A stretch of DNA of 64,000 bases. Origin: Flavobacterium johnsoniae. Lineage in GTDB: Bacteria; Bacteroidota; Bacteroidia; Flavobacteriales; Flavobacteriaceae. The stretch is taken from the NCBI RefSeq assembly GCF_030388325.1, contig NZ_CP103794.1:4650001-4714000 (forward strand), given 5' to 3'. The position numbers were made by a program, and so were the translations under genes. Shown one piece after another: positions 53,343-61,189 of this stretch (the stretch's first letter is position 1; each line of letters opens with the position of its first letter). The notes beneath the pieces were generated by a model. It saw only the letters and a program-made list of their open reading frames with translations. It made no database searches and was not told the DNA's origin.

Positions 53343-56300
53343 TTAATATAAAATTGATTCAACTTTCTTCATTGCTTCTATAAATGGCAATGGTTTTGAC
53401 TTAGAGTTAATATAACTATTATTAGAATTGTCAATTAATAAATTAATGTGGAATATTCCAGTATCTTCATCCCTTGCCTTTAATTTATCTTTTATACCTA
53501 ATAATACTTTTTGAACTTGAAGATAAGAAGTCTCAACTTTCGATAAATTAGAAACATACTGATCTAGAAAACTTGCCGAATTATTAAATGTCTTGTCAAA
53601 TTTTTTATCTAAATAAATTTTATTAAAAAAAGATTCTATCATATTATAATCTTTAACTACATCGTAGTCTGCAAAATAATTTGAATGAGCGGAAGCATAT
53701 AAATCAGTACCCAAAAATCTGTAATAAAACTCAATAGCTCTTTCAGACTTTACTTTAAAAAGTACATTTAAAGAGTCCGATATAAAACTCTTATTAAAAT
53801 CGTCATCAATATTCTCTAAATATTCGAGAGCTTTATTTTCACAAAAATCATTATCTAATCCCTCTTCTAATAAAATAGAAATTGATTCCCATGCTTTGAA
53901 ACTATATAGATCAATACAACATTCTTTGAGCAATTTTACATCATTTTCTAGTTTATAAAAATTAAATAATTGCTTTTTGAAATTATATTCTCTTTTGTGA
54001 TTCAGTAAATATTCTCTAATTTCTGGAAAGACCTCTTTTAATAAATTCTCAATGGCATAATTTATATGTTTTTCCAAAACATATGTTGTAAGATTTAAAG
54101 TCTTAATATTTTCTTTTATCCTTTCATCAAAGGTGTTTTTATCAATAATTTTTTCTTTAAAAAAATCAAACCAACTTTTATCTTCATTATAGCTACTAAT
54201 TTCTGGAATAATTAAAGAATTAAGCAGAAAATCTTGAGGCAAAACCAAATCTAATTTCCTTGAAAAATAAACAACATCGTCCCATTTATTATAGTCTCCT
54301 AATTGCGAAAACCCATAAGAATTTACAGCAAAAATTTCATTAAAATTTATTTCTATAGTTTTTTGCTTAACCCAATCTCCTATGTCTTTTTTTTGGAATT
54401 CAGAAATCTTAACTTTATCTGTAACTTTTTCATTACTCTTAATTTCGTTTTTTATTTCATTAAATATAAAGTTATCATCTTTTATGAGTTTCTCTACATC
54501 AGCAAATAAAGCTGGTCTCTTTATTTGATAAATTAATCGACTTAATATCTTTAGTGATTTATCAATTTTATTTGCATGTCCATTTTTTTGATACCATTTA
54601 AAATGGATTTCACTAAATCGTTCCTTACTAATTTCTTTTCCATTTTCATTGAAAACTTGCTTAATCTCGTCAAGCAACTCATCCCTTTTAAATAGTATAT
54701 CCAAATTCATTTGAGGTTTTTTTTCAAAATCTTCCTGAATTTTTAAAATCTTTTCATCTGAATACATCTCCTCATTAAAAGAGAAACCTATTTTTATCAT
54801 TTCATCATTAAAAAACTTAGCTAAATCTCTCTTGTTAGCATTTGCAGTAGCATTCCTAAAATATTCTATTTCTTTATATTCAACATCTATTGTTGTTTTA
54901 AACTTTTCAATTACATACCAAATATTTTCATCATTAACTAAAATCGATAATACATAATTAACATCTTTAAAATCATAAGATTTTATTAAATATTCAAAAA
55001 TTCCATTAATGGATTTTCGGCTAATTTTGGATATTAATTCACTTATTGGTCGTTCAAAATAAAAATGTGTTTTTTGTATATCTAATTTCTTGAACATTTT
55101 AATAATAAATTGATCATCATTACTATCAAATTCCACACATTTTTGTATTAATTCATCCTCATCAGTAGAATAAATATCTATGTTATTATTGCTGTCAAAA
55201 TAATACTGGGCAAAATTCATGAATTTATCAGAATCTCTAATTTTTAGTATTAATTGATTAAGTACATAACTATTTCCTCTTGATACATCATCTTTTTCCA
55301 GCCTTGGTTTAATATTATTTTCTCTTAAAAACTCTTCATTGATAAAATCATAATATAAATCAATGTAATCAAATTCATTAATTATATTTAAAATTTCAAC
55401 ATTAATTTGTTTACTGGTTTCATCCTTAAAAACATGCAATATTTTTCGCAAATAATCCTCATCATTATTACAAATATTCATTCTTGAAATACAATGAAGC
55501 ATACTCGATTTAATTTGTTTTGAATTATTATTATCTGATAAATATTCAATTAAAAAAGCCTTAAACCAAGTTTGTTTTGTAGTTGATATTTTTCCAAAGA
55601 AGCTAATTAAATTCAAAGCAGAAATCCTCGCTCTAAAATGTCTTTCTTCGTCTTTTATAATATTACTAAGATAATCAAAGTTTATTTGACAATCTCCAAA
55701 TCTTGCAATTTCCTCTATACTAAAAGTTCTGTCAGTGCCTATCCAATACGTTTTTTCAATACACGTATCTTCAAAATATTTTTGAAAAACTCTCTCTCTT
55801 ATTGCTTCCGTAATTCTATCATTTTCAGCTCTAAATAATAATTCTGGTTCATTATCTACCAAAAAATCAATTAATTGTTTAAACTTAGATGTACTATGAT
55901 CTAAAATATTTAGTAAAAATGTTATTGTATTAAATAATAGTGGATGTGTTTTATTTGTTCCAGTGATAAAGATAAATTTTTTAATATCTTCAAATTCTAA
56001 ATCAGAGATTAATAATGAAGCAAAATATTCTTGAATATTTCTATGCTCAAAATTCCATCTCTTTGTTTGGAGTTGAAATTCAATAAGTGGATTTTTTTGA
56101 AATTCTTTAAAATCGTGGGAATCTTTTTTAACAATCTTGAATAAATCATCTTCACCAAATATGTTGGTTTGCATCAATTCATTTATTAAAGATATTTTTT
56201 TACAATAATCATTAATAAGAGTAATATCAAGAGTAATTTTTTTTAGCTTTTCATTTTCATCAATAAAGAACCTGCTTTCAATATATTCCTTCCATAATTC

Positions 56301-57155
56301 TGCATTATTTGTTGGAAGTTTTTTTTTGTCATTTACATAATTTGCTAAAATATTAACTTGGAAAGGCGATTTAAGAAAACTTACATCTAATTCATTTAAA
56401 TTAAGAGAGTCAACAATATCACCACATTTATTTTTCAAAAGCTCAATACTTTGATCATACATTAAATCTTTTAGATAATAAACTTTGAAATCATAAACTC
56501 CTTTTACGATTTTTTCGTAGACATTTGTTCTACAACTAAGCAAAATCTTAAATTCTCTTTCTTCTATTTCAAGTTTTTGAATAAAATTTTCAAGCTTAGA
56601 TGTAAAATCCTGAATATCCGTAATTTCATCTATCCCATCCAAAATAAATACAACTTTCTGAAATCTACGAAACATTAAATTAATGTAATTTTCAATTGTA
56701 TTTACAGCTGTAAAATTTTTTAAATTCCTAAAAACTGGAACAAATTCGTTATCTTTATCATTCCAAATTTCATTAGCAAAACACTCTAATTCAACTGTTT
56801 TACCTAAACCTGGATTACCAAGTAGAATTACTTTATTATTATTTTTTAAGATATTAAGTAAGGTTAATGTATTTTGATTTTCATTAAAAAAATTTAAAAT
56901 ATCATTATTTTCATTTTCAAAATAAAATCTATTTAATAAAAAATCGTTGTCCTTAATATCAACAAATTTAATTTTATCACTTTCTGATAAAGTGCTTTTT
57001 AAGATTTTAGGCAATAAAAGTTCATCAAACTCATCTGTCGAATTCAAATTAAGATTTTCTATATTCGTCTGAATGATATTAGATCCTTCATTACCTTCAT
57101 TAATAAAAATCGTTTTTTTATTAATTCCTAAAAGACTAAAAAGTTTTCCTAACAT
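53343..57155 (-). CDS. NACHT-domain NTPase with C-terminal HEAT-like repeats (candidate anti-phage protein)
   Basis: A 1270-residue STAND-type NTPase. Residues 1-80 are short of a recognisable effector domain but contain the polar tract INEGNEGSNIIQTN. The NACHT domain has Walker A GNPGLGKT (113-120), Walker B VVFILDGIDE (168-177) and the sensor-like ILLSCRTN (204-211), followed by winged-helix-type regions to about 420. The rest is helical and repeat-like (DYLSNIIKDEERHFRARISA is HEAT-like). Bacterial NACHT proteins of the Avs and bNACHT groups defend against phage by sensing a phage product. It follows the small membrane gene by one base. The DNA is visibly more AT-rich, with more Asn, Ile and Lys codons than the neighbours, a sign of transfer. 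The defence role is inferred. Confidence 0.85.
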   Translation of the reverse strand: MLGKLFSLLGINKKTIFINEGNEGSNIIQTNIENLNLNSTDEFDELLLPKILKSTLSESDKIKFVDIKDNDFLLNRFYFENENNDILNFFNENQNTLTLLNILKNNNKVILLGNPGLGKTVELECFANEIWNDKDNEFVPVFRNLKNFTAVNTIENYINLMFRRFQKVVFILDGIDEITDIQDFTSKLENFIQKLEIEEREFKILLSCRTNVYEKIVKGVYDFKVYYLKDLMYDQSIELLKNKCGDIVDSLNLNELDVSFLKSPFQVNILANYVNDKKKLPTNNAELWKEYIESRFFIDENEKLKKITLDITLINDYCKKISLINELMQTNIFGEDDLFKIVKKDSHDFKEFQKNPLIEFQLQTKRWNFEHRNIQEYFASLLISDLEFEDIKKFIFITGTNKTHPLLFNTITFLLNILDHSTSKFKQLIDFLVDNEPELLFRAENDRITEAIRERVFQKYFEDTCIEKTYWIGTDRTFSIEEIARFGDCQINFDYLSNIIKDEERHFRARISALNLISFFGKISTTKQTWFKAFLIEYLSDNNNSKQIKSSMLHCISRMNICNNDEDYLRKILHVFKDETSKQINVEILNIINEFDYIDLYYDFINEEFLRENNIKPRLEKDDVSRGNSYVLNQLILKIRDSDKFMNFAQYYFDSNNNIDIYSTDEDELIQKCVEFDSNDDQFIIKMFKKLDIQKTHFYFERPISELISKISRKSINGIFEYLIKSYDFKDVNYVLSILVNDENIWYVIEKFKTTIDVEYKEIEYFRNATANANKRDLAKFFNDEMIKIGFSFNEEMYSDEKILKIQEDFEKKPQMNLDILFKRDELLDEIKQVFNENGKEISKERFSEIHFKWYQKNGHANKIDKSLKILSRLIYQIKRPALFADVEKLIKDDNFIFNEIKNEIKSNEKVTDKVKISEFQKKDIGDWVKQKTIEINFNEIFAVNSYGFSQLGDYNKWDDVVYFSRKLDLVLPQDFLLNSLIIPEISSYNEDKSWFDFFKEKIIDKNTFDERIKENIKTLNLTTYVLEKHINYAIENLLKEVFPEIREYLLNHKREYNFKKQLFNFYKLENDVKLLKECCIDLYSFKAWESISILLEEGLDNDFCENKALEYLENIDDDFNKSFISDSLNVLFKVKSERAIEFYYRFLGTDLYASAHSNYFADYDVVKDYNMIESFFNKIYLDKKFDKTFNNSASFLDQYVSNLSKVETSYLQVQKVLLGIKDKLKARDEDTGIFHINLLIDNSNNSYINSKSKPLPFIEAMKKVESILY

Positions 57156-57156
57156 A

Positions 57157-57435
57157 CTACCTTATCGTTGTTCGAATATTAGAATCTTTATTTTTTTTAT
57201 TCATGACTTCAACATTATTATCACCTGAAATATCTGTATCAATATCAGTATTTTCATTTTTAATATTAGTCACTTTTGAAAGTTTTTCTTCAAAAAACAA
57301 GACAATGAGAGCTATAAATTGAGTAATAATTGCAATTAATGGTTCCTCGTTTTTATCTTTTAGATACCAATTAACTGCTATTACTAAAACTATAATATTA
57401 AGAGCAATTATTATGTATTTTATTTTTTTATTCAT
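57157..57435 (-). CDS. Two-helix membrane protein coupled to the NACHT gene
   Basis: A 92-residue protein with two hydrophobic helices (KYIIIALNIIVLVIAVNWYL, about 5-24, and PLIAIITQFIALIVLFF, about 32-49) followed by a polar tail with DISGDNNVEVMNKKN. The start at 57435 is chosen because a promoter with -7 boxes TAAATTTG and TATATTTG lies at 57454-57469; a longer frame from 57513 would overlap tatD and lie upstream of that promoter. One base separates its stop from the NACHT ATG. It may be the membrane effector that the NTPase controls, which is inference. Confidence 0.72.
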   Translation of the reverse strand: MNKKIKYIIIALNIIVLVIAVNWYLKDKNEEPLIAIITQFIALIVLFFEEKLSKVTNIKNENTDIDTDISGDNNVEVMNKKNKDSNIRTTIR

Positions 57436-57453
57436 TTCAGACTTATGTTTAAT

Positions 57454-57489
57454 CAAATATACAAATTTACTAATACTAAAGTTCTCAAA
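57454..57489 (-). promoter_or_regulatory. Promoter of the NACHT operon
   Basis: On the minus strand TTTG (57489-57486) is followed at 16 bp by TAAATTTG (57469-57462) and at 24 bp by TATATTTG (57461-57454). The second fits a start about 12 nt before the ATG at 57435. Confidence 0.55.
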
Positions 57490-57502
57490 CATTTCATTAC
57501 TC

Positions 57503-58303
57503 CTAAATCCCAAAAAAGCTTTTAGAATTCCTCGTCGTTTCCTCCGCCACTTTAGCTAAAGTAATTCCTTTAAACTGTGCAATTGTTCCGGCAACATACG
57601 GCAGAAAAGCGGGTTCGCAACGGCGTTCGTGGTATTTCTTCAAAAGGCTGTTCGGGACATTTTTAGGAAGCATAAACGGCGCATCGGTTTCAATCATCAT
57701 TCGGTCGAGCGGTACGTACTGAATGACTTCTTTTAAATGACTGAAACGTTTGGCATCAGAAATCGCTCCCGTAAAACCCAGATAAAATCCGTTATCGAGA
57801 TAGGTTTTGGCTTCTTGCGAAGTTCCCGTAAAACAATGCACAACGGCTTTTGGCAATTGCGGTAAATAGTCTTTGGTGATGTTCATAAAAGAATTAAAAG
57901 CTCTTCTCTCATGCAAAAACAAAGGTTTCTGGACTTCAATCGCCAATTCTAATTGGGCTTTGTAACATTCTTCCTGTTTGTTTCGGGGCGAAAAATCACG
58001 ATCAAAATCGAGTCCGCATTCGCCAACGGAAATAACTTGTTTCTGCTTTAATAAATTGCGCAGTTTCGAAATGCTTTTTTCATCGAAACTCTTCGCATCA
58101 TGCGGATGAATTCCTGCCGTCGAATATAATATTCCTGGATATTGTTTTGCGATTTCTAATGAAGCTTCGCTGTTTCGTACGCTTGTTCCCGTGAGTATCA
58201 TTTGCGATACATCGGCGTCGAGCGCGTCTTGTACGACATCGTCTATGTCGTTTTGGAATTGTTTGTTGGTTAAATTAATTCCGATATCTATGTATGTTTT
58301 CAT
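57503..58303 (-). CDS. tatD: TatD-family DNase/hydrolase
   Basis: A 266-residue metal-dependent TIM-barrel nuclease. Here DIGINLTNKQF replaces the usual HxH start motif, as in true TatD. STAGIHPHDAKSF, VGECGLDFDRDFSP, HCFTGT and IETDAPFML carry the metal-binding His, Glu and Asp. These enzymes act as 3'-5' DNA/RNA exonucleases in repair and RNA decay. It lies directly upstream of the NACHT operon and is separated from rtcB by repeats. Confidence 0.93.
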   Translation of the reverse strand: MKTYIDIGINLTNKQFQNDIDDVVQDALDADVSQMILTGTSVRNSEASLEIAKQYPGILYSTAGIHPHDAKSFDEKSISKLRNLLKQKQVISVGECGLDFDRDFSPRNKQEECYKAQLELAIEVQKPLFLHERRAFNSFMNITKDYLPQLPKAVVHCFTGTSQEAKTYLDNGFYLGFTGAISDAKRFSHLKEVIQYVPLDRMMIETDAPFMLPKNVPNSLLKKYHERRCEPAFLPYVAGTIAQFKGITLAKVAEETTRNSKSFFGI

Positions 58304-58709
58304 TTTTTTTTATTTTTTGCCACGAAGGCACTAAGACACAAAGTTTTTTTTATTCTTTGTGTTGGTTATTATTTTGTTAATCTCGCAAAGGCGCAGAGTC
58401 GCAAAGTTTTTTTACGCAGATTTAAAATGATTTAAGCAGATATGCCCAGATTATTTATAAAAATCTTTTTAAATCCGCTGGAATCTGCAAAATCTGCGTG
58501 AAAAAATTATTTAAGCTCAAAGCAACCACAAAGTTGTCATTTCGACGGAGTAGAAATCTTCGCGAGAAACTCTACAAAGATTGGACTCACGTTGTGGAGC
58601 TACTTGCGGAGATTTCTCCTTCGTCGAAATGACATAAAATGAGAGTAATCACTGTGATGAGAAACCTTTGCAACTTTGTTACTTTGCAACTTTGAACCTA
58701 AAAGAAGAT
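58304..58709. repeat. Repeat-filled gap between rtcB and tatD
   Basis: No gene is seen. It holds a CGCAAAG-family half (58317-58410), a palindrome with arms CGCAGATTTAAAATGATTT and AATCTGCGTG (58416-58502), and a 100-bp palindrome with outer arms TGTCATTTCGACGGAG and CTCCTTCGTCGAAATGACA (58535-58634). Relatives of the last lie at 60302-60360, 60413-60516 and 63873-63973. Confidence 0.8.
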
Positions 58710-60161
58710 CTAATCTTCTTTACTTCCATCATCTGCCATTCTAACCAGTTTCGGTGTAAACTTCGCCACAACATCAACCAAATCCTGTTGCGCTTCCATC
58801 ACCTGATTGATATCTTTATACGCCATTGGGGCTTCGTCTAGACCTGCGCCGATAAGCGTAACGCCATGATCTTGCAGGATGGATTTCATTTCAGTTTGTG
58901 TGATGTTTTTTATGGCTTGAGTTCTACTCATTTGTCTTCCTGCCCCATGCGAAGCCGAATTAATAGCGTTCTCCTCTCCTTTTCCTCTCACCAAAAATCC
59001 CGGTGCAGTCATACTTCCTGGAATGATTCCCATAACGCCTTTTCCCGCTGGAGTTGCTCCTTTTCTATGTACGATCACTTCTTCGCCGTTCCAGATTTCT
59101 TTCCAAGCGAAATTATGGTGGTTTTCAACTTTGGCTAAAATCGTTGCACCCAAAGCGCATTCCATTTTATTATGGATAATCTCGTGACAAGCCGAAGCGT
59201 AATCTCCCGCCAAATTCATCGCCAGCCAATATTCTTGTCCTAATTGTGAATTCATATCCAAATACGCTAAGTTTTTGGCCACTTCTGGAAGTTTACATTC
59301 GTCTTTGGCGATTTTAGTATAATGTCCGGCAATTGTGGCGCCCATTCCGCGTGAACCAGAATGCGTTAGCAAAGCGACGTATTTTCCTTTTGGAATATTC
59401 AAAACTGCATCGTCTTGCGCAAATTCCATGATTCCGAATTCCACAAAGTGATTTCCACCACCCGAAGATCCTAATTGCGACCAAGCTTTATCTTTCAAAT
59501 TCTTCACAAACGGATTCATATTGAACGTTTCGTTCTCTAAAACCGCATGATCTGATTTGTACTGACCGTGAAATCCGTGACCTGCTCCAAAAATAGAATT
59601 CGCAATTAATTCTCTTTTGAATTTGGCTTCGTTTTCAAAGTAAAAATCTTCTGGAATATCGTAAACCGACAACGCCATTCTACATCCAATATCAACACCA
59701 ACGCCATACGGAATAATGGCATTTTTTGTGGCTAAAACTCCGCCAATTGGTAATCCGTAACCTTGGTGCGCGTCTGGCATTAAAGCTCCTGCAACCGTCA
59801 CAGGCAGTTTCATGGCAACTTCCATTTGTTTTCTGGCACCGTCTTCGATATGATCTAATCCGTAAGCGGAATAAGCATTCGGATTTTCATTTAAAGCAAT
59901 AAAATCTTCTGGTTTTTCATTCGATTTTTCGATTAAAGCTACAGCCAATTTGCTGAAGATTTTATCGTCGATATAGTTCTCTGGAGTTTCTAGAACGTTT
60001 TTGAAATTGGCAATCATTTCGTCTCTTGTGAATCCGTTTCTTTTACTGTTTATTTTTAAGGCAATTCCGATTATTTTTCCTTCTGGGAATCCTAATTCTA
60101 ATATATCTGTTCCGTTTATTTGTGTTTTCACTTTTTTGTTTTTTAAGGGGCAAAGGTTCAA
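58710..60161 (-). CDS. rtcB: RtcB-family RNA ligase
   Basis: A 483-residue protein of the GTP- and Mn-dependent RNA ligase family, joining 2',3'-cyclic phosphate (or 3'-phosphate) to 5'-OH RNA ends. PDAHQGYGLPIGGVLATKNA, GVGVDIGCRMAL with the metal-binding Asp/Cys, SGGGNHFVEFG, LTHSGSRGMG and HRKGATPAGKGVMGIIPGS are the family blocks; the last carries the His that is guanylylated. It shares a locus with a TROVE protein and Y-RNA-like modules, the layout of known bacterial RNA-repair operons. RtcA and the RtcR regulator are not in the window. Confidence 0.92.
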   Translation of the reverse strand: MNLCPLKNKKVKTQINGTDILELGFPEGKIIGIALKINSKRNGFTRDEMIANFKNVLETPENYIDDKIFSKLAVALIEKSNEKPEDFIALNENPNAYSAYGLDHIEDGARKQMEVAMKLPVTVAGALMPDAHQGYGLPIGGVLATKNAIIPYGVGVDIGCRMALSVYDIPEDFYFENEAKFKRELIANSIFGAGHGFHGQYKSDHAVLENETFNMNPFVKNLKDKAWSQLGSSGGGNHFVEFGIMEFAQDDAVLNIPKGKYVALLTHSGSRGMGATIAGHYTKIAKDECKLPEVAKNLAYLDMNSQLGQEYWLAMNLAGDYASACHEIIHNKMECALGATILAKVENHHNFAWKEIWNGEEVIVHRKGATPAGKGVMGIIPGSMTAPGFLVRGKGEENAINSASHGAGRQMSRTQAIKNITQTEMKSILQDHGVTLIGAGLDEAPMAYKDINQVMEAQQDLVDVVAKFTPKLVRMADDGSKED

Positions 60162-60580
60162 AGTGACAAAGTCGCAAAGGTTTTTTACTGCTTCGCAGTT
60201 ATTTTACGTAGTTTTTTTTCTATTTTTTTGTTCAGCGAAGACATATTTCTCGCAAAGTCGCTAAGACGCAAAGTTTTATTAAAAGTGATTAACATACAGT
60301 TTGTCATTTCGAGGAACGAGAAATCTTCGCAAGTAACTCCGCAATCAAAATCGCCAATCTTTTTCTTTTTTAAGTCACAGATTATGAGGATTAAAATGAT
60401 TTTCTCTTTTTTTGTCATTTCGACTGAAAGGAGAAATCACACTAGAAACTCCGTACAGAACGTCGCCAATCTTTGTCGAATCCCGCGTGTGATTTCTCCT
60501 TTCAGTCGAAATGACAAACCTTATGCTTAATTTTATTTATATGATGTTTTTCAACATCGATTTTTTTTAATTATAAAAGA
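60162..60580. repeat. Repeat-filled gap upstream of rtcB
   Basis: Contains CGCAAAG-family halves (60165-60270), a truncated TGTCATTTCGAG element (60302-60360), a TCACAGATTATGAGGATTAA fragment (60374-60395), and a long palindrome at 60413-60516 whose 30-bp outer arms are perfectly complementary (see finding). GATGTT/AACATC at 60543-60558 followed by a T run could terminate rightward transcription. No gene is seen. Confidence 0.78.
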
Positions 60581-60640
60581 GGTAACATTTAGGAATGGTT
60601 TAAATTTCTTTGGAACGAAGGAACCATTTCCCGACGACAC
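60581..60640 (-). ncRNA. Y-RNA-like module E (most downstream)
   Basis: Read on the minus strand, TGTCGTC is followed by GGAAATGGTT, CCTTCGTTCC and a closing strand AACCATTCC. The 5' block and closing stem follow the plan of modules A-D, but the stem sequence is different and the 3' end CAATTATTGC is replaced by AAATGTTACC. No T-arm is seen. It lies nearest to rtcB. Confidence 0.55.
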
Positions 60641-60653
60641 TCTTTTTTTAAGA

Positions 60654-60725
60654 GCAATAATTGATAAGTGACTTTAGGATTCGAACCTAATAAATCAACC
60701 GACGAAGTAACACTTATACACGGCA
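60654..60725 (-). ncRNA. Y-RNA-like module D with T-arm mimic
   Basis: Read on the minus strand: TGCCGTGT, stem strand ATAAGTG (60717-60711), TTACTTCGTC, then a T-arm-like hairpin TTAGG/TTCGAAT/CCTAA (60690-60674), and closing strand CACTTAT (60670-60664) followed by CAATTATTGC. The 7-nt loop TTCGAAT is a canonical T-loop. Length 72 nt. Confidence 0.65.
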
Positions 60726-60742
60726 TCTTATTTTTTGAAAAA

Positions 60743-60798
60743 GTAATAATTGATGAGAGTATTTTGAAACCTTTACGAAGTAGCTCTCACACACGACA
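60743..60798 (-). ncRNA. Y-RNA-like module C, minimal
   Basis: Read on the minus strand: TGTCGTG, stem TGTGAGAG, CTACTTCGTA, a short spacer and closing CTCTCA, then TCAATTATTAC. Compensatory change is visible: where modules A and D have AAGTG/CACTT, this has GAGAG/CTCTC. No tRNA-like part. Length 56 nt. Confidence 0.6.
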
Positions 60799-60824
60799 TT
60801 TTTCAGTTTTTAAAAAGAAGTAAA

Positions 60825-60940
60825 AAGCAATAAGAGAAACGGGGCTTGTCTTGCCAGAGTCGAACTGGATAACCTTGCTGATTTTACAACTTCGCTATTC
60901 CTCCCCAAATTTGAGACGAAGTAACTCTTATTTACGACAT
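60825..60940 (-). ncRNA. Y-RNA-like module B with partial tRNA-like insert
   Basis: Read on the minus strand: TGTCGTAA, stem ATAAGAG, TTACTTCGTC, an insert of about 70 nt, closing CTCTTAT and TGC. The insert starts near GGGGAGG and ends near AAGCCCC, which can pair as an acceptor-like helix in normal (not permuted) order. It contains the T-arm CCAG/TTCGACT/CTGG (60868-60854). A D-arm is not convincing. Confidence 0.6.
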
Positions 60941-60960
60941 TCTTTTTTTTATTTTTTAAA

Positions 60961-61100
60961 CAAGGCAACAAACGATAAGTGAAATTTACGTGCTCTACCA
61001 CTGAGCTACACTTCCTTTTATATTTTTTTTCTTGCGGAAGTGGCGGGGCTCGAACCCGCGACAACGTCGTTAACAGCGAAGTAACACTTATCTACGACAC
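60961..61100 (-). ncRNA. Y-RNA-like module A with circularly permuted tRNA-like domain (YrlA type)
   Basis: Read on the minus strand: TGTCGTA, stem GATAAGTG (61092-61085), TTACTTCGC, then T-arm GCGGG/TTCGAGC/CCCGC (61059-61043), acceptor 3' strand CACTTCC (61042-61036), a 20-nt A-rich loop, acceptor 5' strand GGAAGTG (61015-61009), TA, D-arm GCTC/AGTGGTA/GAGC (61006-60992), and closing strand CACTTATC (60981-60974), then GTTTGTTGCC. All stems pair perfectly. The anticodon arm is replaced by the long Y stem. This is the architecture of bacterial YrlA Y RNAs, which bind Ro60/Rsr. The Rsr gene lies 90 bp upstream. Confidence 0.82.
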
Positions 61101-61140
61101 TTGTTTTTTATTCTTATTTTCAATGAACTAATTTCTTTTA

Positions 61141-61180
61141 CAAATATTCAAAACATACTGCGCAATTATTTTGCGCAGTA
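61141..61180 (-). promoter_or_regulatory. Palindrome-plus-promoter element upstream of the RNA array
   Basis: On the minus strand TACTGCGCAA and TTGCGCAGTA (61180-61156) are perfect inverted repeats around AATAA. They are followed by GTTTTGAATATTTG, ending 40 nt after the start of the palindrome. The same 40-nt arrangement precedes rsr at 62757-62796. It is probably an operator/promoter for the modules. Confidence 0.65.
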
Positions 61181-61189
61181 GATTCTTTT

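Noticed and set aside
60841..61060. Ordinary tRNA genes in the rsr-rtcB gap
   Set aside because: T-arm and D-arm motifs are present, but no anticodon arm exists and the order in module A is permuted, so these are not functional decoding tRNAs.
60810..61064. An 84-codon frame on the minus strand across the RNA modules
   Set aside because: It translates T-arm, acceptor and D-arm sequence of modules A and B; the RNA pairing explains the DNA far better than a protein does.
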